A DNA stretch of 41,067 bases from Rhodospirillales bacterium (GCA_009377525.1 WHTW01000063.1:1-41067), one strand, 5' to 3'; counted from the first letter of the stretch, positions 24,795-33,104 are shown. Made by a program: numbers and translations. Notes: generated by a model not told the origin, from the sequence alone.

Positions 24795-26027
24795 TCAAGA
24801 CATTCGTCTCACCAGCGCCGGTCCGAGCTGCTTCAGCGACCGCACGCCGACCTGCTGCATGGCGGCGCGCGTCTCTTGCTGCAGCATGGCCAGCACGCGC
24901 TCGACTCCCGCCTGACCGAAGGCGCCGAGGCCCCAGAGATAGGGACGGCCGATGCACACGGCATGCGCGCCGAGCGCCAGCGCCTTGACGATGTCGGTGC
25001 CGCGCCGGAAGCCTGAATCGACCAGCACCGGGATGCGACCGTCGACCGCCTCGACGATCTCGGGCAGGGCATCGATGGTCGAGCGGCCGAAGTCGTCGTC
25101 ACGGCCGCCATGGTTCGAGACGATGATGGCATCGAGTCCGTTGTCGACGGCGAGGATCGCGTCTGCCGGCGTCATCAGGCCCTTCAGCACAAGCTTCGTC
25201 CTCACCGTGTCGCGCAGACGTTTGATGAAGTCCCAGGTGAGGTTGGCAGCGCCCGTCGATTCGATGCCGGAGATGTCGAGCCCGTCGAAATGCGGTTTGC
25301 GCTTCACGAAGCTCGCCAGCCCCAGCCCATGGCACTCCGCACAGTTGCGCTTGTCGGTGCGCCGCAGGCGCACGTACGTCTCCCAGTTCTGACGCGCCAG
25401 CACGTCGACCGTGATGACAATGGTCTCAGCACCCGCCTTCTCGGCGCGTTTGGCCAGGACCTCCGCCACCTGCCACTTGTCGGTGGGATAGAGCTGGAAC
25501 CAGACGTGCCGGCCGCGGGCTTCGATCGCCTGCTCGATCGAGGTCGTGGCCACGGTCGACAGGATCAGCAGGTTATTGGTCCTGCGGGCGGCGCGCGCCA
25601 CCGCGATCTCGCCATCGTCATGGAAGGCCTTGTTGGAGCCGGTCGGCGCCAGCACGACCGGGCTTCCGTAGGTGCGGCCGAACAGCTCCAGGCTGAGGTC
25701 GAGCTGCGAGACGTCGACCAGCCGCCTCGGCAGCAACTGGAACTTCTGGAACCCCTCGCGGTTGGCGCGCAGCGTCACCTCGTCGTCGATGCCGGTCGCC
25801 ATGTAGCCGAAATGGGCCGGAGGCACGTTCTTGTGCATCACCGGCTCGAAGTCGAACACGCTCAGTGCTTCGCGCGGCGACTCGATCAGCTTGTCGAGAC
25901 TGCGCGGCGCCCAGACCATCGGATCGGGCAGGCGCTGCTCCTGCGCGAGGAGATCGGACCCTGCAAGCAGCGGACTGGCTGCGAGGTACTTCAGGAAACG
26001 CCGGCGGTTGGTGGGTTGACCGATCAT
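24795..26027 (-). CDS. Tat-exported FMN-dependent alpha-hydroxyacid dehydrogenase with CxxCH
   Basis: A 410-residue member of the lactate dehydrogenase/glycolate oxidase family (LldD type). The N-terminus is a twin-arginine signal, NRRRFLKYLAASPLLAG. FMN-barrel motifs follow: VVLAPTGSNKAFHDDGEIAV, FQLYPTDKW, ITVDVL, LVLKGLMTPADA, and the active site VSNHGGRDDDFGRSTIDALP with His306 and Arg309, then VLVDSGFRRGTDIVKALALG. In the loop region stands NCAECHG (Cys229, Cys232, His233), a perfect CxxCH heme-c motif. Together with export it suggests a periplasmic enzyme that may pass electrons through a covalent heme. Usual relatives have GRQLD after NHGG; here it is GRDDDFG. Confidence 0.88.
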   Translation of the reverse strand: MIGQPTNRRRFLKYLAASPLLAGSDLLAQEQRLPDPMVWAPRSLDKLIESPREALSVFDFEPVMHKNVPPAHFGYMATGIDDEVTLRANREGFQKFQLLPRRLVDVSQLDLSLELFGRTYGSPVVLAPTGSNKAFHDDGEIAVARAARRTNNLLILSTVATTSIEQAIEARGRHVWFQLYPTDKWQVAEVLAKRAEKAGAETIVITVDVLARQNWETYVRLRRTDKRNCAECHGLGLASFVKRKPHFDGLDISGIESTGAANLTWDFIKRLRDTVRTKLVLKGLMTPADAILAVDNGLDAIIVSNHGGRDDDFGRSTIDALPEIVEAVDGRIPVLVDSGFRRGTDIVKALALGAHAVCIGRPYLWGLGAFGQAGVERVLAMLQQETRAAMQQVGVRSLKQLGPALVRRMS

Positions 26028-26030
26028 GTT

Positions 26031-26102
26031 CTTCCGGACCGCGAGCCTCCGGCTCGCTCATGGTCATGATCATGAGCGAGCCGGAGGCTCGCGGTCCAGA
26101 AG
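26031..26102. repeat. nested-hairpin intergenic element, copy 4
   Basis: Two 32-bp arms (26031-26062 and 26071-26102, starting CTTCCGGACC) are perfect inverted repeats except for one base, around an 8-base centre GTCATGAT. Each arm contains the hairpin GCGAGCC-TCC-GGCTCGC or its complement. It lies between two genes transcribed in the same direction, only 3 bp before the hydroxyacid dehydrogenase start codon, so it is not simply a terminator of convergent genes and must leave little room for a promoter. Confidence 0.9.
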
Positions 26103-26117
26103 AGGATGACGTCCGAC

Positions 26118-27284
26118 CTACTGCCGCTCCGCCCAGCCGATCATCCTGCCCAGGAATGCGTCGCAGGCGTCCATCTGCGAGCGCGCCACGAACTCGTCGG
26201 GCTGGTGCGCCTGGGCGATGTCGCCCGGACCGCAGATCACGGTCGGGATGCCGTGACCGCGGAAGATGCCGGCCTCCGTAGCGTAAGGCACGGCGTACGT
26301 GCGGTTGCCGCCGGTCCATTGCAGCGCGAGCTTGGCCGCCTCTTCATTCTCCTGCGGCAGCAGGCCGGGCACGAAGGAGCGGCGCTTCAGGGTGATGTTG
26401 GCGTCAGGATGCTTGGTCCGCATCTTGGGCAGCAGCAACTCGGCGATGTACTGCTCGGCGCGGCGCTGCACCTCCCACGGGTCGCCGCCGGGCAGGGTGC
26501 GATAGCCCCAGTTCAAGGTGCACTCGCGCGCCAGGATGTTGCCGGCGGTGCCGCCGTTGATGACGCCGACATTGATGGTCGTATGGCCGGGCACGGTGTC
26601 GAGGTCGGTGCGCTTGCGCTCAGCCAACTCGACCTGCAGCTCGTTCAGCCAATGGATGAAGTCGCCGGCGAAGTGGATGGCGCTGACGCCGAGATGGGTC
26701 ATCGAGGAATGCGCCTCGAAGCCGGTGAAGGTGGCGATGATGCCGCCGCCGGCATTCTGCGCGTTGACCACGCCCATCATGGTGGGCTCGCCGACGATCA
26801 CCGCCTGCGGCCGCGGCACGGCGCCGACCAGCCGCTCGGCCAGGGCATGCGCGCCCAGGCAGCCGATCTCCTCGTCGTAGGAGAAGGCGAAGTGCATCGG
26901 CACCTTGAGCCTGGCGCGCTGGAAGGCCGTGATATTGGCCAGGCAGGCGGCGACGAAGCCCTTCATGTCGCAGGTGCCGCGGCCGTAGAGGTTGCCGTTT
27001 CCCTTCTCGGTGAGGTCCCACGGATCGGTCGTCCAGGGCTGCCCGTCGATCGGCACGACGTCAGTGTGGCCCGACAGCACGATGCCGCCTTCGCGGTCGG
27101 GGCCGATCGAGGCGAAGAGGTTGGCCTTGGTGCCCTGTTCGTTGGGCACCAGGGTGCTCTCGACGCCGAAATCGGCGAGGTAGTCGCGGATATGGTGGAT
27201 CAACTCGAGGTTGGAGTTGCGCGAGGTGGTGTCGAACGCCACCAGGCGCTTCAGCATGTCGACAGACGAGGGTGCGGTACTCAT
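26118..27284 (-). CDS. argE: M20 peptidase, acetylornithine deacetylase-like (ArgE)
   Basis: A 388-residue M20-family metallopeptidase. The start at 27284 (MSTAPSSVDMLKRLVAFDTT) is the normal ArgE beginning; an upstream in-frame start would only add a low-quality stretch. Metal ligands are His73 and Asp75 (SGHTDVVP), Asp106 (CDMKG), Glu138/Glu139 (YDEEIG), Glu in GEPTMMG and the C-terminal His in QAHQPDEF. GGGIIATFTGFEAHSSM marks the dimerisation-domain lid. ArgE hydrolyses N-acetylornithine to ornithine in arginine synthesis. No other arg gene is nearby, so an accessory N-acyl amino acid deacylase is possible. Confidence 0.88.
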   Translation of the reverse strand: MSTAPSSVDMLKRLVAFDTTSRNSNLELIHHIRDYLADFGVESTLVPNEQGTKANLFASIGPDREGGIVLSGHTDVVPIDGQPWTTDPWDLTEKGNGNLYGRGTCDMKGFVAACLANITAFQRARLKVPMHFAFSYDEEIGCLGAHALAERLVGAVPRPQAVIVGEPTMMGVVNAQNAGGGIIATFTGFEAHSSMTHLGVSAIHFAGDFIHWLNELQVELAERKRTDLDTVPGHTTINVGVINGGTAGNILARECTLNWGYRTLPGGDPWEVQRRAEQYIAELLLPKMRTKHPDANITLKRRSFVPGLLPQENEEAAKLALQWTGGNRTYAVPYATEAGIFRGHGIPTVICGPGDIAQAHQPDEFVARSQMDACDAFLGRMIGWAERQ

Positions 27285-27354
27285 GCCGGCACCGTCGCAC
27301 GGTTCGTGCCACCCGGCCAAGAGCCTGAAAAAGCTTGCGAAATTGAGCCTTCGT

Positions 27355-27383
27355 TTGACTTGAGCCGGACCCGCCGCTAGAAC
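27355..27383 (+). promoter_or_regulatory. promoter of tRNA-Ser
   Basis: TTGACT (27355-27360) and TAGAAC (27378-27383) are separated by exactly 17 bp. They lie about 50 bp upstream of the mature tRNA 5' end, as expected for a stable RNA gene. Confidence 0.6.
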
Positions 27384-27432
27384 CGCCGCGCATCCGTCGT
27401 GGATATCGATCGCCGGGGTCTTAACGGGCTGC

Positions 27433-27525
27433 GGAGAGGTGGCCGAGCGGTCGAAGGCGGCGGTTTGCTAAACCGTTATACGGGGATAACCCGTATCGAG
27501 GGTTCGAATCCCTTCCTCTCCGCCA
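27433..27525 (+). tRNA. tRNA-Ser (anticodon GCT)
   Basis: The acceptor arms GGAGAGG (27433-27439) and CCTCTCC (27515-27521) pair fully, followed by the discriminator G and an encoded CCA (27523-27525). The D arm has TGGCCGAGCGGTCGAAGGC. The anticodon loop TTGCTAA holds GCT at 27467-27469 on a 5-bp stem. A long variable arm (TATACGGG...CCCGTATC) marks a class II tRNA, and the T loop reads GGGTTCGAATCCC. It reads AGC and AGT codons. Confidence 0.97.
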
Positions 27526-27837
27526 ACCTTCGCTGCGCAGCAGCGAGGTTGCCCTCCGAAGCTCATCAGAGCGCAGGAGGGCTGTCGATGCAGCGCGAGC
27601 TTCGGTTGGCAGGCCGTTCTCGGATCAGAGGCCAAGGCGACGGCTCACGAACGCTATCTGAAATCCGGTTCAGGGCACGCATTCGCTCGAAACCGCCTCT
27701 GGTGAAACGCTGAGGGGCGAGCATCGCCATGGCCAGATTTGCGCTTCACACCATGTCGGTCCTGTGGTTCGACTGGGAAGGCGCGCCGATGGGCCGAAGT
27801 TTGCCCGTCTCGCCATGCTGCAGGGAGGTGATATCCC
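27526..27837. other. gene-free stretch after the tRNA
   Basis: Directly after the tRNA an imperfect stem AACCTTCGCTGC / GCAGCGAGGTT (one bulged base) ends near 27551, then GCCCTCC and GGAGGGC pair across about 18 bases (27550-27582). These may stop or process the tRNA transcript. The rest shows no convincing reading frame on either strand and no second copy of the tRNA 3' end, so there is no sign of an integrated element here. Confidence 0.5.
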
Positions 27838-28257
27838 GTGGACAAGATGATTCGATCGCTGGTCGCCGCCTTGCTCTTCATGACGGCTGGCTTCGCCATC
27901 GCCAGGCTCGATCTGATCGCGTTGCCGGCGCTCGCCCAGCAGGCGGCACCTTCTCCTTCGGCGCCTGCGCCGGCGGGCCAGTCAGTCGTTCCCGACAAGG
28001 CCGGCGGCACCGTGAAGTCGGCCGCGCGCGACGCGGCGGCGACCCTGGGCCCCGACGTCAAGCTGCTGCTGGAGCAGGTCAACCGGAAAGTCGAGGCCAT
28101 CGAGCAGTCGCTCGACAAGCTGGCCGCCGAGGCGCGCGCCAAGGTCGTGACCTATGTCCTGTGGGCGGCCGGCGGGCTGTTCCTTCTGATGTTCGTCTCC
28201 GCCCTGCTGGGCGGCGCGGTCGCCGCGCTGCTGCTGAGGCGCTCGCGCGACGCCTAG
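27838..28257 (+). CDS. hypothetical membrane-anchored protein
   Basis: A 139-residue protein starting with GTG at 27838, chosen because GGGAGGTG lies 6 bases upstream; an ATG three codons later is also possible. The N-terminus is a signal or membrane segment (SLVAALLFMTAGFAIARLDL, then LPALAQQ). A Pro/Ala-rich stretch follows, then a predicted coiled helix DVKLLLEQVNRKVEAIEQSL and a C-terminal membrane segment VLWAAGGLFLLMFVSALLGG ending LRRSRDA. I do not recognise the family. It is convergent with the next gene across 174 bp that hold nothing evident. Confidence 0.65.
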   Translation: MDKMIRSLVAALLFMTAGFAIARLDLIALPALAQQAAPSPSAPAPAGQSVVPDKAGGTVKSAARDAAATLGPDVKLLLEQVNRKVEAIEQSLDKLAAEARAKVVTYVLWAAGGLFLLMFVSALLGGAVAALLLRRSRDA

Positions 28258-28431
28258 CGGACCCTCGGCCGAAAGTCCGCACGTTGTTGGCAGTGTTGCT
28301 GAGCGGCGGCGTATTGGCCTGCACCTGCAGGTATTCGATAGACGCCGACAAGTTGACGATGGCCGCGCGGCGTCCTGCTGCGCGCTTCGCGTTACGCAGG
28401 ATGCCCTCCGAAGCCTTGCAATCATCCGCCG

Positions 28432-28842
28432 CTAGCTCTTCGACCCTGTCGGCGAGAAACAGAAGACATGGAACACCGGCAGCGTCGGCAGCGGCTTTGT
28501 GCTGCAGACGTGACTGCGGCCATCGCCGAACCGGTCGGGCTCGCCGACGGCAAAGACCGGCACCGGCACCCAGCGGCGGAATTCCGGGATCCAGACGGAC
28601 CAGCTGCCATCGTCTTCCGTCCGGGCTCTCACGGGCCGGCAGTCTTCGCCGTTGCAGCAGCTGCCCTTGCCGGTGCTCGGCTTCCATTCCTGATACTGGT
28701 GATGCTGCTCGGCGTGTCCGCAACCGAACGCACCGTATTCGCAGTCCTGCGCCTGCGCCCGATTGGGCGAGGCCGGCATCATCACTGCCGCGATCAGCAC
28801 CACAGGTGCAAGGCGAACGAACAGGACGCGGATCACGGTCAT
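28432..28842 (-). CDS. hypothetical exported cysteine-rich protein
   Basis: A 136-residue protein with a signal peptide (MTVIRVLFVRLAPVVLIAAV, cut after AQAQ). The mature part has seven cysteines (34, 41, 62, 63, 68, 113, 128), with the motifs EWKPSTGKGSCCNGEDCRPV, WSVWIPEFRRWVPVP and HVCST, ending FHVFCFSPTG. Similar small secreted proteins with SCCN.DCRP and a final CF.P occur in alphaproteobacteria, without known function. The spacing suggests disulfide bonds or metal binding. A GTG start at 28899 gives a longer version, but neither start has a clear ribosome binding site. Confidence 0.7.
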   Translation of the reverse strand: MTVIRVLFVRLAPVVLIAAVMMPASPNRAQAQDCEYGAFGCGHAEQHHQYQEWKPSTGKGSCCNGEDCRPVRARTEDDGSWSVWIPEFRRWVPVPVFAVGEPDRFGDGRSHVCSTKPLPTLPVFHVFCFSPTGSKS

Positions 28843-28955
28843 CACGGGCACGAAACGCGACGGTGCGCCGTCAGTTGCGGCGTGCCTCAGGTTGGTCACC
28901 GGGACGGCCGCAGAGCGGCGGAGCTAAGACCGTTCGGCCTGCAGAATGCCCTGCC

Positions 28956-30128
28956 TCAGTACACCGACTCCAGGATCGGCACGATCTCCTGCGCCCCGTT
29001 GATCGTCCGCGGATTGGAGAAGGTCCAGTCGTCGAGCATGCAGTTGGTGGCGATGCGCTGCAGGTCGTCGCGCTTGACGCCGACGTCGCGCAATCGCCGC
29101 GGCAGTCCGAGGCCCGCGATGAAGCGGTCGAGCACCTCGGCAGCCGGCTGGCCGGCCGCGCCGAGCGCGGCGCTGATCTCCGCCTGGCGATCGCCATTGA
29201 CCTCGGCGTTGAACGCCAGCACGGCCGGCAGCATGACGCAGGACGTGTAGCCGTGCGCCACCCCGGCGCTGCCGCCCAGAACATGGCCGATGGCGTGGCT
29301 CGCGCCCATGCGGGTGCCGGTGACGATGCCGGTCATCGAGATCCAGGCGCCGATCTGGCAGTCGAGCCGCGCTGCAAGGTCGGCCGGATCGCGCTTCACC
29401 GCCGGCAGGCCGCGACCGAGCAGGCGCAGCGCCTGCAGCGCGGTGCTGTCGGTGTAGGCATTGCCGTCGATCGAACAATAGGTCTCGACGGCATGATCGA
29501 CCGCGCGGATGCCGGTCGAAAGCCACAGCCACTCGGGCGTGTGCACGGTGATGGCGGGGTCGAAGATCACGGCGAGCGGGATGATGCCGGGATGGATATA
29601 GGCCTGCTTCAGCCGCCGCTGCGGCTCGGTGACGCCGGCACGCGCGTTGAATTCGCCGCCGCTCAGCGTGGTCGGCACGCAGATCTGGCGCACTTGCGGT
29701 GCGCGGTACTGCGGGAAATGCCGCTTGCCCGTCGTCTCGTCGACCACGGTGCGGAAGGGTTCCAGCCCGTCCGGCTCGCGGATGTCGTGCTCCAGGCAGA
29801 TGGTGACCGCCTTGCCGCCGTCGGTCGTCGAGCCGCCGCCAACGCTGACCAGCAGATCGCAGCCGGCATCGCGTGCCTTGTTGGCGCAGGCGACCACCGC
29901 ATCGCGCGGGCTGTGCGCGGGCATGTCGTCATGCACGCCGGCGTAGCGCGACCCTAGCGCGCCGGCGATCTGCCGGACCGCATCGGTGTCGCGGTTGAGC
30001 GTCTTGCCGGCGAGGATGAACACCCGCTTGGCGCCCAGCCGCTCGGCCACCCGGGCGACAGCCTCGGCGGCCGGACGGCCGAACACCACCCGGTCCATTG
30101 CCGTGAAGACGATCTCGCCAGCGCGCAT
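28956..30128 (-). CDS. maleylacetate reductase-like iron-type alcohol dehydrogenase
   Basis: A 390-residue protein of the Fe-ADH/maleylacetate reductase fold. NAD(P)-binding motifs are VSVGGGSTTDGGKA at 95-107 and VPTTLSGGEFNARAGVTEPQ at 151-170. At the metal site the usual G-x-D-A-x-x-H reads GIRAVDHAVE (206-215): His212 is kept, the first Asp is Arg208. Other His are in GASHAIGH (278, 282) and GVAHGY (292). Loss of the Asp is also seen in maleylacetate reductases, which have Asn there, so this group is more likely than a true alcohol dehydrogenase. It follows DUF6295 by 7 bp and a dienelactone hydrolase gene, the classic partner in (chloro)catechol-type ring cleavage. Confidence 0.85.
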   Translation of the reverse strand: MRAGEIVFTAMDRVVFGRPAAEAVARVAERLGAKRVFILAGKTLNRDTDAVRQIAGALGSRYAGVHDDMPAHSPRDAVVACANKARDAGCDLLVSVGGGSTTDGGKAVTICLEHDIREPDGLEPFRTVVDETTGKRHFPQYRAPQVRQICVPTTLSGGEFNARAGVTEPQRRLKQAYIHPGIIPLAVIFDPAITVHTPEWLWLSTGIRAVDHAVETYCSIDGNAYTDSTALQALRLLGRGLPAVKRDPADLAARLDCQIGAWISMTGIVTGTRMGASHAIGHVLGGSAGVAHGYTSCVMLPAVLAFNAEVNGDRQAEISAALGAAGQPAAEVLDRFIAGLGLPRRLRDVGVKRDDLQRIATNCMLDDWTFSNPRTINGAQEIVPILESVY

Positions 30129-30135
30129 CGGATCG

Positions 30136-30441
30136 TCACGCCGCCCGGACGAGGCTCACGATGGCGCCTTTGCCCCGCACTTCCGCCTCCTCGAACTCGG
30201 CGGCGGCAATTGCCCGGTCCAGGGCAGCGCGCAGCGCCTTGGCCGATTCCAGGGTGATCTCGACCCCGGCCCGGGCCCCGGCATCGAGGCCCGTGTTCAT
30301 GAAGTCGAGGGTGATGACGTCACCCAGCGGCGCGTGGCGCGCATGGTCGTAGGCGACCACCGCCTGCGTCAGCGGAAACCAGTCGTCACCGCGCTTGGCC
30401 ATGCCCTCGGCGCGGGCGATCTCGATGATCGACGTGCACAT
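30136..30441 (-). CDS. DUF6295 family protein
   Basis: A 101-residue protein beginning MCTSIIEIARAEGMAKRGDD, then WFPLTQAVVAYDHARHAPLG and DVITLDFMNTG, a pattern I recall from DUF6295. It has Cys2 and two His in the HARHAP segment but no known activity. A good ribosome binding site (AGGAGGG) lies before its start, 12 bp after the dienelactone hydrolase stop. Its constant place between a hydrolase and a dehydrogenase would suggest an auxiliary subunit or small enzyme of the same pathway; that remains a guess. Confidence 0.75.
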   Translation of the reverse strand: MCTSIIEIARAEGMAKRGDDWFPLTQAVVAYDHARHAPLGDVITLDFMNTGLDAGARAGVEITLESAKALRAALDRAIAAAEFEEAEVRGKGAIVSLVRAA

Positions 30442-30453
30442 GGCGTGGCCCTC

Positions 30454-31215
30454 CTACTTCTTGGCGAGATGCTTGCTGAAGAAGGCGTGCACCTTGCTCC
30501 AGCCGTCCATGGCCTGCTCGGGCCGGTAAAGCGGCCGGTGCCAATAGAAGAAGCCGTGGCCGGCGCCGTCGTAGCGGTAGAACTCGAAGGCCTTGCCGTG
30601 CTTCTTGAGCTCGGCCTCGTGCTGGTTCACCTGCTCGGGGCTCGGTGCACGGTCGTCGTTGCCGAACAGGCCGAGCAATGGGCAGGAGAGGTCCTTGGTC
30701 ATGTCGATCGGTGCGACCGGCGTCTTGGCGTTGAGCTCCTCCTTGCCCATCACCACGCGGCCGCCCCACAGCTCGGCGCAGGCATCGACATCCTTCTTCT
30801 GGCAGGCATAGATGAAGGCGTGCCGTCCGCCCGAGCAGGAGCCGAACACGCCGACCTTGCCGTTGAGCTCGGGCTGGGCGCGCATCCACTGCACGGCGGC
30901 TGCGGTGTCCCCGACCATCTGGGAGTCGGCAATGCCGCCGTCGGCGCGCACCTTGGCGGCGATGTCGTCGGGGTTGCCGTCGCTGCCGCCGCCCTCGCGC
31001 TCATAGAGGTGGGCGCAGATCGCGATGTAGCCGTGGTGCGCGAAGCGACGCGTCGTCTCGATGTAGAGCTCGCTCCAGCCCGGCAGATGGTGGATCAGCA
31101 CGACGCCCGGGAAGGGGCCCGCGCCGGCCGGCTTGGCCACGTAGGCGGTGATCGGGGTGCCCTTGTCGCCTTTGAGCGTCACGTTCTCGCAAGTCATGCC
31201 GCGGTAGAATGACAT
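30454..31215 (-). CDS. dienelactone hydrolase family protein
   Basis: A 253-residue alpha/beta hydrolase. The nucleophile is Cys127 in GSCSGG (in VGVFGSCSGGRHAF), with Asp187 or Asp188 in FGNDDRAPS and His220 in GAGHGFF completing the Cys-His-Asp triad of dienelactone hydrolases. PFPGVVLIHHLPGW carries the oxyanion region. The family opens 4-carboxymethylenebutenolide to maleylacetate, which the maleylacetate reductase-like enzyme two genes downstream could then reduce. Start at 31215 with GGAGGAAG before it. It forms a tight minus-strand unit with the next two genes and lies 29 bp after a serine hydrolase gene. Confidence 0.88.
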   Translation of the reverse strand: MSFYRGMTCENVTLKGDKGTPITAYVAKPAGAGPFPGVVLIHHLPGWSELYIETTRRFAHHGYIAICAHLYEREGGGSDGNPDDIAAKVRADGGIADSQMVGDTAAAVQWMRAQPELNGKVGVFGSCSGGRHAFIYACQKKDVDACAELWGGRVVMGKEELNAKTPVAPIDMTKDLSCPLLGLFGNDDRAPSPEQVNQHEAELKKHGKAFEFYRYDGAGHGFFYWHRPLYRPEQAMDGWSKVHAFFSKHLAKK

Positions 31216-31244
31216 CGTTCTTCCTCCGTCTTGCTTGAAAGGTC

Positions 31245-32807
31245 CTATTTGGGGCTGACGCGCGTCAGCCTTCCCAAACCATACTCATTGAGATCCTCGA
31301 CCGTAACCTCGCTCGCCTTGCCGTCCGGCCCGATCAGGAAGCTCACACTCACTCGCGCCTTTGGCGCTTCCGCCATGGGCGTGTACACGAATACGTCGCG
31401 ATTGAAGTGCGCCAGGGGGAAGCGCTTTCCGGCCGGCCCGAGATGCAGGTACAGCGATCCGCCCGATTCGGTGACCGTCGCGTCGCCGACATAGTCGTTG
31501 CGGTAGTCTCCGAGATAGGCCGATATCGGCAGAGCCGGCGCCGGCGTGGCTGGCGGCGTTACGTAGGCGAGGAAAGGTTTCATCATCTCCGTGTAGCCGG
31601 CCTCGAAGATCTCGTTCGCATAAGCCACCCAGTCTCGCGTGGGGCTGCCGACGAGGACCAGATCGAAGAAGGTCTTGGCGATTCCCTCGGGCACACCGGT
31701 TGGAAAGGCATTCGACAATACGACGATTCCGAGCTGCTCGCCGGGGATCAGATACACGAGTGTCCGCGCGCCCGCGCTGAATGCGCCAGCGTGACTCCAT
31801 TCGACACCATGCTCGCGATAATCGACATTCCAGCCGAGACCGTAGAAGGCTGCGGCGCCCGTCCTCGGGTCGACGCCGCGCACGATCGCGGGAATATGCG
31901 TCTGCTGCAGCGCATCCTTGGCGATCACCTGGCGACCTTCGTATTGTCCGTTGGCCAGCAGGAGGCGCAGCCACTGCGCCATGTCGCGCGCGTTCGAGCT
32001 TGCACCACCCGCGGGAGCCTGCGCATCGGCATTGCGCCGGGTGAACGACACCCATTCCCCGTCGACGCGCACATGCAGGGCGGCGCGATTGGGCTGGTTC
32101 ATGAAATCGCGATAGCGCGAGCTGGTCGACTTCATGCCAAGTGGCTTGTAGAGCGTTTCCTCGCAAGCCTCTTCCCAGCTTCTCCCCGAGATCCGCGCCG
32201 CCGCGACGGCGCCCTCGGTCAGGCCAAAATTGCTGTACGAGTAGCCGTCGCGGAAGCCGTAGGCCGGCTTCGCCAAGCGCAATCGCTGAAGGATCTCGCC
32301 CTGGGTGAAGCCAAGCTCCTCGATGTCGTCGCCAACGTGGCCCGGCAATCCGCTGCGATGGGCGAACAGGTCGCGGATCGTGACGTTGGCGGCCGCGAGC
32401 TCATCCTGCAGCGTGAAGCCAGGGTCGATGTCGCGGATGCGGCTGTCCCACGAGACCTTGCCCTCGCTCACCAGGGCCGCGACGACGGTCGCGGCCAGCG
32501 GCTTGGAGACCGACGCAAGCTGGAACACCGTATCTGCTCCGACGGCCGCAGGCTTGCCGATCTCGCGCACACCGAAGGCGTCGAGCAGGACGATCTCGTC
32601 GCGGTAGACGATGGCGATCGCCAGCCCGGGGACGAGCTGCTTGTCCACGACCTGCCGCGCGAATTCCCTGAGCTTGGGCAGCGCCGCGGCAACCTTCTCC
32701 TTGGTCGCTGTCTGCGCAAGCGCCGGCAGCGGAACGAGCAGCGCCGCGATGCCGGCAAGAAGCGTCCGCCGGACAATCGAGCGGTCTCGATCAACGCGCA
32801 AGGTCAT
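31245..32807 (-). CDS. exported serine hydrolase, beta-lactamase/PBP-like
   Basis: A 520-residue enzyme with all three class C-type motifs: SVSK at 99-102, YSN at 191-193 and HAG at 339-341. The N-terminus has RRTLLAGIAALLVPLPALAQ, a Tat- or Sec-type signal. A C-terminal domain of about 130 residues (from residue 390) resembles the DUF3471 extension seen on penicillin-binding-like esterases. Start at 32807 has no evident ribosome binding site. It is the first gene of the minus-strand group leading to dienelactone hydrolase, 29 bp apart, so it may supply an ester-cleavage step. It is the third enzyme of this superfamily in the window and not a close copy of the other two. Confidence 0.87.
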   Translation of the reverse strand: MTLRVDRDRSIVRRTLLAGIAALLVPLPALAQTATKEKVAAALPKLREFARQVVDKQLVPGLAIAIVYRDEIVLLDAFGVREIGKPAAVGADTVFQLASVSKPLAATVVAALVSEGKVSWDSRIRDIDPGFTLQDELAAANVTIRDLFAHRSGLPGHVGDDIEELGFTQGEILQRLRLAKPAYGFRDGYSYSNFGLTEGAVAAARISGRSWEEACEETLYKPLGMKSTSSRYRDFMNQPNRAALHVRVDGEWVSFTRRNADAQAPAGGASSNARDMAQWLRLLLANGQYEGRQVIAKDALQQTHIPAIVRGVDPRTGAAAFYGLGWNVDYREHGVEWSHAGAFSAGARTLVYLIPGEQLGIVVLSNAFPTGVPEGIAKTFFDLVLVGSPTRDWVAYANEIFEAGYTEMMKPFLAYVTPPATPAPALPISAYLGDYRNDYVGDATVTESGGSLYLHLGPAGKRFPLAHFNRDVFVYTPMAEAPKARVSVSFLIGPDGKASEVTVEDLNEYGLGRLTRVSPK

Positions 32808-32915
32808 GGGCTGGAGGTAACCGAAAGCGCACTTCCGGAAGCGGCCAAGATGGGGTCTTGCCCTACTGATGCGACCCGCGATGGCCGCTCCCGGCGTGGC
32901 GTCCGTGTATGCCCG

Positions 32916-33065
32916 CTATGCTGATGCCCGAACGTGTGCGTCAGCAATCGTTGCGGCACGATGGCCCGGTGGAAGCATGTAGACCTCCTTTGCTGACGAG
33001 AATGGGCCAATCCAGACACGAGACACCAACGCTGTCAATGCCGCGCAAAACGCGAGATGTCTCAT
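32916..33065 (-). CDS. doubtful 49-residue frame with signal-like start
   Basis: A minus-strand frame starting at 33065 reads MRHLAFCAALTALVSRVWIG, signal-peptide-like, with AAGGTGG upstream, and ends after 49 residues. A perfect AAAGGAGGT stands inside it, 5 bases before an in-frame ATG at 32978 that would give 20 residues. No homology is recognised. It is divergent from the Bug remnant with 39 bp between them. It may be the start of a broken gene or chance. The rest of 32808-33104 shows nothing else. Confidence 0.25.
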   Translation of the reverse strand: MRHLAFCAALTALVSRVWIGPFSSAKEVYMLPPGHRAATIADAHVRASA

Positions 33066-33104
33066 CTCCGCCACCTTGGATGGTTGCAAATGATGGAGGT
33101 TCTG

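Noticed and set aside
27433..27837. tRNA-Ser as an integration site of a genomic island
   Set aside because: No integrase and no second copy of the tRNA 3' end were found in the window.
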